NCBI GenBank assembly: GCA_017961685.1
Contig: JAGCWW010000063.1
Span: forward strand, 1-64,000
Source: Acholeplasmatales bacterium
GTDB lineage: Bacteria > Bacillota_I > Bacilli_A > Acholeplasmatales > JAEDCM01
DNA: 64,000 nt
Direction of reading: 5' to 3'
A program made the position numbers and the translations under genes. Of this stretch, positions 18,767-27,551 are shown one piece after another. The notes under the pieces were generated by a model. That model made no database searches, was not told where the DNA came from, and saw nothing but the letters and a program-made list of their open reading frames with translations. The number at the start of each line of letters is the position of its first letter. Positions within the stretch are counted from its first letter, which is position 1.

Positions 18767-20632
18767 TTACCTCTTCTTCAAAATTAAAACTGAATATCTT
18801 GGAATTTTAACTGTTATAGAATACTTACTGTTATTTGACATATATTTTTCACTACGTAAGATATCTGTGTTTTGGTAGTTGTTTCCACCATATTGATATA
18901 AATCACTATTGAATACTTCTACATAACTTCCTCTTGGAACTCCTATTCTATAATAATCATAATTGTTTCCAGAGAAGTTAATTAGTACAACTAATTTTTT
19001 ACCTTTCTTATTTGTTCTTATGAATGAATATACATTTCCACCTGCATCATCAGCATTAATCCATGTAAATCCTTCCATTGTTTGGTCATTATCCCAAAGT
19101 TCTGAATGCTTTAAATAGAATTTATTTAAATGTTCTACATATCTTTGCATTTCTTTATGTCTTGGATATTTATTTACTAAGAACCAATCTAGTTCTTTCT
19201 TATAATTCCATTCAATGAATTGTCCAAATTCACTACCCATGAATAATAATTTTCCACCTGGGTGAGTCATCATATATCCTAGATAAGCTCTTTCATTAGC
19301 GAATTTTTCATCGTATGTTAATGTGCCTCCACAATCTCTACCCATCTTGTCAATTAATGAATACTTTCCATGAACTACCTCATCATGACTAATTGGTAGG
19401 ATGTAGTTTTCACTATATGCATAGCATAGTGAGAAAGTCATCTTATGATGGTGATCATGTCTAAAGAATGGATTAATTGATGCATAAGCTAGTGAGTCAT
19501 TCATCCATCCCATGTTCCATTTATGTGAGAATCCAAGTCCGCCAGCATAAACTGGTTTAGTAACATTCGCAAATGCTGTAGATTCTTCTGCGACCATCAT
19601 AATGTTAGGGAAGTCACGATATAATACTGTATTTAAATCATGGAAGAAATCAATTGCTTCTAGCTTATAATTTCCACCAAATTTATTTGGAATCCATTTT
19701 TCTCTATCATAATCAAGATAAAGCATTGCAGCAACAGCATCGCAACGAATACCATCAATATGATATACATCAAGTAACATATGTGCACTTGAAATTAAAA
19801 ATGATTTAACTTCTGGTTTTGCGTAGTTAAAGATACGAGTACCCCAACCTCTAAATTCCATTCTAGTTGGTTCTGGATCTTCATATACCTTGTCTCCATC
19901 AAACTCATATAGACCAAACGCATCTTTTGGGAAATGCGCAGGTACCCAGTCAAGGATAATACCAATATTTGCTTCATGTGCTTTATTTACTAAATACATA
20001 AAATCATCTGGTGTACCATAACGAGAAGTTACAGAGAAATATCCTGTAACTTGATATCCCCATGATCCATCAAATGGGAATTCATTTAAAGGCATTATTT
20101 CAATATGAGTATATCCCATCTTTTTAACATATGGAATTAATTTATCAGCTGTCATTCTATAAGAATAAAATGTGCCATCTTTATTTTGTTTCCAGCTTCC
20201 TAGATGCACTTCATAAATATTAAGTGGCTTGTTGAATACGGAATTATTCTTTCTATGTTCCATCCAAGCATTATCATTCCACTCAAATTCAAAGTTATAA
20301 ACTTTAGAACAAGTTTCCTCCCCTGTTTCATTATGGAAGGCATATGGATCTTGCTTAAAGATATTTTTGTTTTTATTTACGATTCTATATTTATATCTAT
20401 CGTATTTTTTAACATTAGGTATTACTACCTCAAAAATACCTTCACCTGTGATTTTCTTCATTTCAATTCCTTTTTCCCAATCAGAAAAATCACCAACAAC
20501 AAACACTTTATTTGCATGTGGTGCATATACTCTAAATGTAGCTTCCCCTTTTTCTTTATCAAAGTGGCAGCCCATAAACTTATAAGCTATTTCCGAAAAA
20601 GAGTTATGAAAATTATTACAGAAATAATACAT
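18767..20632 (-). CDS. glgB: 1,4-alpha-glucan branching enzyme
   Basis: 621 aa. CBM48-like N-domain (VYAPHANKVFVVGDFSDW), then GH13_9 barrel with GSWGYQVTGYFSVTSRYGTPDD, nucleophile motif DGIRCDAVAAMLY, acid/base VAEESTAF, ISHDEVVHGK, and FMGSEFGQ. It makes alpha-1,6 branches in glycogen. GAGGTG supports ATG 20632. No glgA, glgC or glgP is in the window, so they must be elsewhere if glycogen is made. Confidence 0.96.
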   Translation of the reverse strand: MYYFCNNFHNSFSEIAYKFMGCHFDKEKGEATFRVYAPHANKVFVVGDFSDWEKGIEMKKITGEGIFEVVIPNVKKYDRYKYRIVNKNKNIFKQDPYAFHNETGEETCSKVYNFEFEWNDNAWMEHRKNNSVFNKPLNIYEVHLGSWKQNKDGTFYSYRMTADKLIPYVKKMGYTHIEIMPLNEFPFDGSWGYQVTGYFSVTSRYGTPDDFMYLVNKAHEANIGIILDWVPAHFPKDAFGLYEFDGDKVYEDPEPTRMEFRGWGTRIFNYAKPEVKSFLISSAHMLLDVYHIDGIRCDAVAAMLYLDYDREKWIPNKFGGNYKLEAIDFFHDLNTVLYRDFPNIMMVAEESTAFANVTKPVYAGGLGFSHKWNMGWMNDSLAYASINPFFRHDHHHKMTFSLCYAYSENYILPISHDEVVHGKYSLIDKMGRDCGGTLTYDEKFANERAYLGYMMTHPGGKLLFMGSEFGQFIEWNYKKELDWFLVNKYPRHKEMQRYVEHLNKFYLKHSELWDNDQTMEGFTWINADDAGGNVYSFIRTNKKGKKLVVLINFSGNNYDYYRIGVPRGSYVEVFNSDLYQYGGNNYQNTDILRSEKYMSNNSKYSITVKIPRYSVLILKKR

Positions 20633-20692
20633 AAGAAAATCACCTCACCTTATATTTTATCATACATTTAAATTAATTTGAATTAATTTAGC

Positions 20693-21622
20693 CTATTTTT
20701 TGAAAAAACTTCTTATATCTTTAACAAAAAATTTATTTCCAATAATAACTAAAATTGCCTCAATTTTTGCGTTATTAATGATATCTTTAATCTCTTCATT
20801 CTCTTTTATTAAGTAATTTGGATTAAATTCTTCATTATTTGAAATAGTTATTATATCCCTTTCAGTTATTTTCTTTAACTCATCTAAATAATAATTATAG
20901 TCATCAAGATTAAACGCTAAATGTAGAATAACTCTAGGGTTAAAATTAACTCTTTCAGATATAAAGTTAGAATCTAAATCATTAATAATTTTTTTAATCT
21001 TTTTTTGTTTTATCTCAGGATAAAAATCTTCTAAAAACTTAAGAGCTAAACAGTAAGAATATGCGCTAAATGAGCCATAATTTGGCACATCATAGTCTAA
21101 GTTATTATAACTAAAACTACATAATTCACTCTTATATAAATATAAGTCTTTAGGATCTATTTTACTATAAGAATAATCACCATTATAACCATTAAATAGG
21201 TAGTGATTATATTCAATATCCTTAATAAAACTAAAAGAATCATCAACGATTATTATTGGAGCTTTTTGTTCCCTAAAGAAGTTTAGTCCAGCTAAAAATA
21301 ATGCTTCATAATAACTAATCTCTAAATTATTTTCTTCTGCTATTGTTTTAATACAGCCTAAGTGAAAATCTAGAGATTCTTTATCTATACTTCTATTTTT
21401 ATAACTTATTATATTTTCTAAATCTTCACTAAATAAAATTACTCCAGCATTAAATTTTTTAATATTAAGGACTTCTTTTAATGTAGTAATAGTGGTAACC
21501 CTATAAGAATTACCACTAACACATATCTTTATTTGGTTTTTAAAATCTATCTCTAAAACTTCCAAGAATTTTACTACATTATTAGTTATATCCTTTTTTA
21601 AACTATTTAACCAATTAAGCAT
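20693..21622 (-). CDS. FolC-like (folylpolyglutamate synthase) degenerate protein
   Basis: 309 aa versus about 420-440 for FolC. The position directly after valS, overlapping it by 8 nt, is the classic valS-folC arrangement of Bacillota. The outline survives: YYEALFLAGLNFFREQKAPIIIVDDSF matches the family's FE..TALAF.YF....D..V.EVG, and NPRVILHLAFNLDDYNYYLDEL matches R.P.VILDGAHNP.....L. All catalytic motifs are gone: the ATP loop GTNGKGS reads GNSYRVTT (~36-43), the GLGGRLDATN region is absent and DGAHN reads HLAFN. It cannot be a normal ATP-dependent ligase. It is either decaying or a pseudoenzyme; the intact ORF argues for retention. Confidence 0.75.
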   Translation of the reverse strand: MLNWLNSLKKDITNNVVKFLEVLEIDFKNQIKICVSGNSYRVTTITTLKEVLNIKKFNAGVILFSEDLENIISYKNRSIDKESLDFHLGCIKTIAEENNLEISYYEALFLAGLNFFREQKAPIIIVDDSFSFIKDIEYNHYLFNGYNGDYSYSKIDPKDLYLYKSELCSFSYNNLDYDVPNYGSFSAYSYCLALKFLEDFYPEIKQKKIKKIINDLDSNFISERVNFNPRVILHLAFNLDDYNYYLDELKKITERDIITISNNEEFNPNYLIKENEEIKDIINNAKIEAILVIIGNKFFVKDIRSFFKK

Positions 21623-24194
21623 TTAAGGATGCTAATCTTTCCTTTAGCGAATTGTATTGTTCTGTATAAGCTTTTAACTTATCTCTTTCGCTATTAACTT
21701 TAGCTTCTGGAGCTTTATTAGTGAAATTAGGATTATTAAGCATATTAGTACATCTTTCAATTTCTGATGCTAGATGTGCTAATTCTTTTTCAATTTTAGC
21801 TCTTTCTTCTTCTACATTGACTAAATCAGTAGTCTTAATGTAAACCTTGAAATCTAGCTTATGGAATACTTGATAATCACCTTCAGGATCGTTATTAGTT
21901 ACATTAATATCACCGCAGTTAGTGAATCTCTTAATGTAATTAGATAATTTGATAATTGAGTTCTTAACCTCATCATTATTAGTTTGGAAGATGAAGTTTA
22001 ATTCTTTACTCATTGGTTTATTATTATCATTTCTAATTGTTCTAATTAAAGTGATTAATTCAAATAATCTATCGATTTCAGTTAAATCGCCACATACGTT
22101 ATTAGCCTTTGGCCAAGCATCAACTGAAATGGATGCACACTTATGAGGGATTTGTTGGTAAATTTCTTCAGTTACAAATGGCATAAATGGATGTAATAAC
22201 TTTAATATTGCATCTAATACATATAATAATACATGCTTTGTATTTGTATTATTTTCTTGTAAATCAACCTTTGTAATTTCGATATATTTACTTGCGAAAT
22301 CATCCCATACGAAGTTATATAAGTCTTTAGAAACTAGACCAAATTCATATTTATCATAGTTCTTATCAACTTCATTAATTAAGTTATTTAACTTAGTTAT
22401 AATCCATGTTGCTGATTCGTTTAAGTTATTGAAATCAACATTAATTTCTTTAATATCTTCTGTATTCATTAGAATATAACGGCTTATATTCCAAATCTTA
22501 TTGATATAATTCCATCCAGCTTCTACTTTTTCTGTATCAAATCTTAAATCCATTCCTGGAGCAGAGTTAGAAGTTAAGAAGAAACGTAGGGAGTCACATC
22601 CATATTGATCAATAACATCCATAGGGTCAACTCCATTACCTAGAGATTTACTCATCTTTTTACCGTTCTTATCTCTAATTAAACCATGAATTAGACAATC
22701 CTTAAATGGACGTTCTTTCATAAATTCAAGTCCTTGGAATACCATTCTACATACCCAGAAGAAAATGATGTCATATCCAGTAACTAGACAGTCAGTTGGA
22801 TAGAATCTCTTTAATAACTCTGTATTATCTGGCCAACCAAGTGTTGCGAATGGCCATAAAGCAGATGAGAACCAAGTATCAAGTACATCATTATCTTGCA
22901 CCCAACCATCACCTGGGCATTCTACTTGTACCTTAATTTCTTCACCCTTATACCATGCAGGAATTCTATGACCCCACCAAAGTTGACGTGAGATACACCA
23001 ATCATGGCAATCTTCCATCCAGTGATTTAAAATCTTTTCAAATCTTTGAGGATAGAAATTAACCTTCTTATCTTCATCTTTTTGATTTTCTAAAACGTTA
23101 TTTGCTAGTTCATCCATCTTAACAAACCATTGTTTTGATAAGTATGGTTCAACCATTACACCTGTACGTTCAGAATGTCCTACGCTATGGATAATTGGCT
23201 CAATTTTAATTAGAATTCCTGATTCAGTTAAATCATCAACTAATTGTTCTCTACAATCAAATCTATCCATTCCATTATATTTACCTGTAAGTTCATTCAT
23301 TGTTCCATCAGGATTCATTACTTTTACTCTTGGTAAGTTATGACGATTTCCTACTTCGTAGTCATTAGGGTCATGTGCTGGTGTGATTTTAACTACACCT
23401 GTACCAAATGTAGGATCAGCATGTTCATCTCCAACAATTGGAATCTTTTTATTGATAACTGGTAGAATAACATTTTTACCAATTAAATGCTTATATCTTT
23501 CATCATCTGGGTTAACAGCTACGGCTGTATCACCAAATAAAGTTTCAGGACGAGTTGTAGCAACCTCTAAGTAATCTTCAGTTCCTTCAATATAATACTT
23601 TAAGTGATAGAAAGCACCTTGAATATCTTTATAAATTACTTCTTCATTTGATAGAGCTGTTTGACTTACTGGATCCCAGTTAATAATCTTTTCGCCTCTA
23701 TAAATAAAGCCTTTGTTATAGAAATCAATAAATACTTTTTCTACACCCTTCTTTAAGCCTTCATCTAGAGTAAATCTTTCTTTAGTATAATCTAAAGATA
23801 GACCTAATTTAGCCCATTGTTGTCTAATATTTAAGGCATATTCTTCTTTCCATTCCCAAGCTTTCTTTAAGAAACCTTCTCTTCCTAGTTCATATTTATT
23901 AATACCTTCAGCCTTTAATTTATTAACAACCTTAACTTCAGTTGCGATAGCTGCATGGTCCATACCAGGTAGCCATAATGTGTCAAAGCCTTGCATTCTT
24001 TTACGTCTAATGATGATATCTTGTAGTGTAGTATCCCAAGCATGACCTAAATGTAATTTACCTGTTACATTTGGTGGTGGAATAACAATACAAAAATGAT
24101 CTTTACTCTTATCACCAGAATTAAAGAATCCTCCTTTTAGCCAGAAATCATATTTATTTTCTTCAACTTTTTTGTGATCATACTTATTTTCCAT
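21615..24194 (-). CDS. valS: valyl-tRNA synthetase
   Basis: 859 aa. Class I motifs: PPPNVTGKLHLGHAW (HIGH) and KKMSKSLGNGVDP (KMSKS). It also has editing-domain segments (VATTRPETLFGDTAVAVNP), the anticodon-binding domain and a C-terminal coiled-coil arm (~790-859) typical of ValRS. It charges tRNA-Val. A GTA-specifier T-box lies upstream of the GNAT gene that precedes it by 2 nt, so GNAT and valS share Val-responsive control. Confidence 0.98.
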   Translation of the reverse strand: MENKYDHKKVEENKYDFWLKGGFFNSGDKSKDHFCIVIPPPNVTGKLHLGHAWDTTLQDIIIRRKRMQGFDTLWLPGMDHAAIATEVKVVNKLKAEGINKYELGREGFLKKAWEWKEEYALNIRQQWAKLGLSLDYTKERFTLDEGLKKGVEKVFIDFYNKGFIYRGEKIINWDPVSQTALSNEEVIYKDIQGAFYHLKYYIEGTEDYLEVATTRPETLFGDTAVAVNPDDERYKHLIGKNVILPVINKKIPIVGDEHADPTFGTGVVKITPAHDPNDYEVGNRHNLPRVKVMNPDGTMNELTGKYNGMDRFDCREQLVDDLTESGILIKIEPIIHSVGHSERTGVMVEPYLSKQWFVKMDELANNVLENQKDEDKKVNFYPQRFEKILNHWMEDCHDWCISRQLWWGHRIPAWYKGEEIKVQVECPGDGWVQDNDVLDTWFSSALWPFATLGWPDNTELLKRFYPTDCLVTGYDIIFFWVCRMVFQGLEFMKERPFKDCLIHGLIRDKNGKKMSKSLGNGVDPMDVIDQYGCDSLRFFLTSNSAPGMDLRFDTEKVEAGWNYINKIWNISRYILMNTEDIKEINVDFNNLNESATWIITKLNNLINEVDKNYDKYEFGLVSKDLYNFVWDDFASKYIEITKVDLQENNTNTKHVLLYVLDAILKLLHPFMPFVTEEIYQQIPHKCASISVDAWPKANNVCGDLTEIDRLFELITLIRTIRNDNNKPMSKELNFIFQTNNDEVKNSIIKLSNYIKRFTNCGDINVTNNDPEGDYQVFHKLDFKVYIKTTDLVNVEEERAKIEKELAHLASEIERCTNMLNNPNFTNKAPEAKVNSERDKLKAYTEQYNSLKERLASLNA

Positions 24195-24196
24195 AA

Positions 24197-24709
24197 CTAG
24201 CCCTCCATATAATCAGATTTAAGTAGTCGATATCTTTTACTATCTTTGTATTTATTATCATAATTTAAGAAATCTTTTTCATGTATTCCCATAAATTTAA
24301 AGCCTGATTTAATTAATACTTTTTCACTTCTTATATTATCTATGAAGCATCCAGCATCAACTTCATAAGCATTAAGTTCAGTAAATGCATATTTTACTAA
24401 AGCTTTTACCGCTTCAGTCATTATGCCTTTATTCCAGTATTCTTCACCTAGTGAATAACCAAGCTCATAAATATCATCTAATTTTTGTTGTAGTGTAATA
24501 GTACCTATTACTTTATTTATTTCTTTTAAAACAATTGAATATGTGCTTCTTTTAAGTATAGTTTCAATAATACTTATTGTTTCATCTACACTTTCATGTG
24601 GTTTAAAACCAGCATCCTTGCCTACTTTTTTGTTTTTAGCGTATTCATAAACATCATAAGCATCATCTAGGGTAATTTTCCTAATAATTAGTCTATTAGT
24701 CTCAAGCAT
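24197..24709 (-). CDS. GNAT acetyltransferase, RimJ/RimL-like
   Basis: 170 aa. Begins MLETNRLIIRKITLDDAYDVYEY, the usual RimJ/RimL start, with the acetyl-CoA region LGYSLGEEYWNKGIMTEAVKAL and the C-terminal KSGFKFMGIHEKDF. The family acetylates protein N-termini or small amines; the substrate is unknown. It is inserted between the Val T-box and valS with 2 nt to valS, so it is presumably induced on valine starvation. Confidence 0.88.
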   Translation of the reverse strand: MLETNRLIIRKITLDDAYDVYEYAKNKKVGKDAGFKPHESVDETISIIETILKRSTYSIVLKEINKVIGTITLQQKLDDIYELGYSLGEEYWNKGIMTEAVKALVKYAFTELNAYEVDAGCFIDNIRSEKVLIKSGFKFMGIHEKDFLNYDNKYKDSKRYRLLKSDYMEG

Positions 24710-24732
24710 AATATCACTTCCTAAAAAAGAAA

Positions 24733-24753
24733 AACGTCCATTTTAAGGACGTT
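24733..24753 (-). terminator. T-box attenuator hairpin before GNAT-valS
   Basis: Minus-strand AACGTCC/GGACGTT stem followed by TTTTCTTTTTT, directly after the T-box sequence. Confidence 0.88.
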
Positions 24754-24944
24754 ATTAACGCGGTACCACCTTAATTCTAGTTTTACCTAGCACTATTATC
24801 CTTAACGCAGAATTACGTTTATATTTACTATTATTTCAATATAAAAGCTCCAAAGCTACCTTCAATAATCATAATTAAAACTTTTCACCAACCAGTTTTT
24901 CTCTAAATAATTACTAATTATTTACTCCTCTTTATCTTTGCTAC
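24754..24944 (-). promoter_or_regulatory. T-box leader, valine specifier (GUA)
   Basis: Minus strand: AGAG, ACTGGTTGGTGAAAAG, specifier region GAAGGTAGCTTTGGAGC, TCTGCGTTAAGG, and AAGGTGGTACCGCGTT (T-box). The specifier codon reads GTA, matching the downstream valS. Confidence 0.95.
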
Positions 24945-24950
24945 ATAAAT

Positions 24951-24978
24951 ATAATATCATATTTTCATAAAAAATCAA
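24951..24978 (-). promoter_or_regulatory. predicted promoter of the valS T-box operon
   Basis: TTGATT (24978-24973), 16-nt spacer, TATTAT (24956-24951) on the minus strand; start site near 24944. Confidence 0.6.
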
Positions 24979-25047
24979 TAATTACATCAATATAATATAT
25001 TAATAAATATATTCATTTGTGATATAATCTATCTTGAGGTGGATAAA

Positions 25048-26067
25048 ATGAAGGTTTTATTATACTTTGAAAAAGCAAATGCCTTAAAACAAAGTGGTAT
25101 AGGAAGAGCCTTAAGACATCAAAAAAAGGCACTAGAAAGTGTTGGTGTTGAGGTTACTTTAGATCCTAAAGATACTTACGATTTAGTACATATTAACACT
25201 TTGTTTAACAAGTCATATAAGCTACTAAAAAAATGTAATAAGAAAAATATTCCTGTAATTGTTCATGGACATTCAACTGTTGAAGATTTTAGAGAATCTT
25301 TTAGATGTTGGAAATTAGTTAAGGGTTCATTTTATAGATGTTTATTTAAAATGTATAGAAATGCTAAATACATTATCACTCCTACTCCTTATTCTAAAAA
25401 CTTAATTGAAAATTATAAAGGAGTAAATGCTAAAGTTTATGATTTATCAAATGGTATAGATTTAGAAGAATATTCATATAACGAAGAAAAAATCAAGAAA
25501 TTTAGAGAATATTTTAACCTTAAAGATGATGAAAAGGTAGTTATTGGTGTAGGATTATTCTTCCATAGAAAAGGTATAGAAGATTTCTTTAGTGTAGCTA
25601 GTAAAATGCCTGATGTTAAGTTTATTTGGTTTGGTAATCTAGCAAGAATATTAACTCAACCAAGAATCTTAAAAGCTATTAAACATAGACCAGAAAATGT
25701 TATAATGCCAGGTTACATTGATGGAGATATTATTAAAGGTGCTTTCCATAATGCAAATTGTCTATTATTCCCTAGTTTTGAAGAAACTGAAGGAATTGTA
25801 GTGCTAGAAGCATTAGCAAGTAAAATACCTGTAGTTATCCGTGATATAGGTGTATATGATCCATGGTTAGTTGATGGATTAAATTCACTAAAAGCTAAAG
25901 ATGTTGATGGATTTATTGAAAAGATTAATTATTGTTTTAATAATGATACAACTAATATTGTTGAAGAGGGCTATAAGGTAGCTGAAGAAAGATCAATTTC
26001 TTTAATTGGAAATAAACTTAAAGAAATTTATGAATATGTAATTGAAGAAACAAAAAAGGCCAACTAA
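25048..26067 (+). CDS. GT4-family glycosyltransferase
   Basis: 339 aa from ATG 25048 (MKVLLYFEKANALKQSGIGRALRHQ); GAGGTG just upstream makes the GTG at 25039 less likely. GT-B fold with two Rossmann halves. The nucleotide-sugar motif is FEETEGIVVLEALASKIPVV (E-x7-E). SNGID marks the linker, and GVGLFFHRKGIEDF opens the C-domain. No signal peptide. The family transfers sugars from NDP donors; resemblance to diacylglycerol glucosyltransferases suggests membrane glycolipid synthesis (inference). Monocistronic, with a TATAAT at 25023-25028 and its own terminator. Confidence 0.9.
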   Translation: MKVLLYFEKANALKQSGIGRALRHQKKALESVGVEVTLDPKDTYDLVHINTLFNKSYKLLKKCNKKNIPVIVHGHSTVEDFRESFRCWKLVKGSFYRCLFKMYRNAKYIITPTPYSKNLIENYKGVNAKVYDLSNGIDLEEYSYNEEKIKKFREYFNLKDDEKVVIGVGLFFHRKGIEDFFSVASKMPDVKFIWFGNLARILTQPRILKAIKHRPENVIMPGYIDGDIIKGAFHNANCLLFPSFEETEGIVVLEALASKIPVVIRDIGVYDPWLVDGLNSLKAKDVDGFIEKINYCFNNDTTNIVEEGYKVAEERSISLIGNKLKEIYEYVIEETKKAN

Positions 26068-26079
26068 GGCCTTTTTTTT
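26052..26079. terminator. bidirectional terminator
   Basis: AAAAAAGGCC-AACTA-AGGCCTTTTTTT between two convergent genes; A and T tracts on both sides serve both strands. Confidence 0.9.
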
Positions 26080-27529
26080 ATTCTCCAGAAACTTCAATTA
26101 TTTCTCCTTCAAAGCCAGCACTCCAATTACTTGAACAGTAAGGAGAATCTAGTGTAGATTCATAAATTTTAACACTTTCTGCAGTACTCTTATTTAAAAT
26201 TGAACTACCTACTTCTTCTACAGATTCAGGTATAATTAATTGTTTGAATGCTGCCCTATCAAAAGCATTTTTGCCAATTGTTAATACAGTTTGAGGAATT
26301 ACAAAGATATAATCTTCACCAAATTCAATTCCCTTAAATGCTTCATCATTTATTTCTTCTAATTCTGGTAATACTAAACTATTAAATTTAGAACCATAGA
26401 AAGCATCAAATAGAATTGTTGTTACACTTGATGGAATGACAAATTCATCTATACCAGTAAAATCTAGATTACTAAATGCATAAGCACCTATTATTTCAAC
26501 AGTACTTGGAATTGTAGAATTTGCAAATCCTTTAACTACTGAATTATTAGCTATATCAATTAAACAGTTATTTTCAACCTTAAAGAATTGACTAACACCA
26601 CTAATAGATATACTAGTTAAGCTATTCATTCTTTCTTGATATCCAAATGATTCTAATGATCTAGGTAATACTAAAGTAGAAATAGCTGTATCAGCAAAGG
26701 CATTACTATCAATAATTTCTAAGCCTTCATTAAGTGTTACTTCAGTTAAATTAGTATTTCCTGAAAATGAATTAATTAGAATATATTCAAGTGTTGAAGG
26801 ACATCTCAACTTCTTAATATTACAGTTTTGGAAGGCATTACTCTTAATATACATTAAGCCTTCATTAAATGCTACTGTTTCTAGGCTTGTACAATCCTTA
26901 AATGCCGCATCAGAAATAGTTGCGCAATTCTTTGGTAAAACTACTTCTTTTAAATTTGTTATACCAGATAAGAATTTAGCTGGAATTATTTCATATTCTT
27001 CACCAATATAAATCTTTTCTATAGATGTATTATTTAATACATTTACACTTGATGGATCTTTTCCAATAGTAAGCTTATGGAATCCATTAATTCCATCATC
27101 ATAGTATTTAGGAATTCTAACTTCCTTACTAGTTCCTTGATAACCTCTAATAATATATTCTGGTTCTCTTTCATCTAATGAATATTCATAAGATACATAT
27201 TCAATATAAAATCCTTCAGATAATTGTTCATATCCACAATCTACACACTTATCATGTTCAAATGTATGAGATGTAAATGGTAGTTCTTCTATTTCATATT
27301 CACCACATGCACATGCTCTTTTTTTATAGCCATGTTCATTACATGTAGATGATTGAATTATCTTCCATTCACCGAATTCATGTGTATGACTACTACCTTT
27401 GGTAGTCACTGTATTTGTGCCACCCTTTTTTGTTGTTTTTTCGCTTTTTTTCTTATTGCACCCTACAAGTAGTGGTAAACTAAGCAAAATCGTTAAAAAG
27501 ACCGTTTTTAAAACCTTTGGATGCTTCAT
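26078..27529 (-). CDS. BspA-type leucine-rich-repeat lipoprotein
   Basis: 483 aa. Signal peptide with lipobox LVGC followed by NKKKSEKTTKK, so lipid-anchored on the surface. Residues ~45-100 form a Cys/His-rich module (HTHEFGEWKIIQSSTCNEHG, ACACGEYE, KCVDCGYE) resembling the small zinc-ribbon-like repeats common in gut-bacterial surface proteins. The rest is TpLRR/BspA repeats (LRR_5) with cores such as I-x-x-x-A-F-x-x-C-x-x-L. Such proteins bind host or neighbouring-cell surfaces in other species; no ligand can be read here. First of three tandem paralogue-like genes. Confidence 0.88.
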   Translation of the reverse strand: MKHPKVLKTVFLTILLSLPLLVGCNKKKSEKTTKKGGTNTVTTKGSSHTHEFGEWKIIQSSTCNEHGYKKRACACGEYEIEELPFTSHTFEHDKCVDCGYEQLSEGFYIEYVSYEYSLDEREPEYIIRGYQGTSKEVRIPKYYDDGINGFHKLTIGKDPSSVNVLNNTSIEKIYIGEEYEIIPAKFLSGITNLKEVVLPKNCATISDAAFKDCTSLETVAFNEGLMYIKSNAFQNCNIKKLRCPSTLEYILINSFSGNTNLTEVTLNEGLEIIDSNAFADTAISTLVLPRSLESFGYQERMNSLTSISISGVSQFFKVENNCLIDIANNSVVKGFANSTIPSTVEIIGAYAFSNLDFTGIDEFVIPSSVTTILFDAFYGSKFNSLVLPELEEINDEAFKGIEFGEDYIFVIPQTVLTIGKNAFDRAAFKQLIIPESVEEVGSSILNKSTAESVKIYESTLDSPYCSSNWSAGFEGEIIEVSGE

Positions 27530-27551
27530 AAAATCACCCCTATAAATAAAT

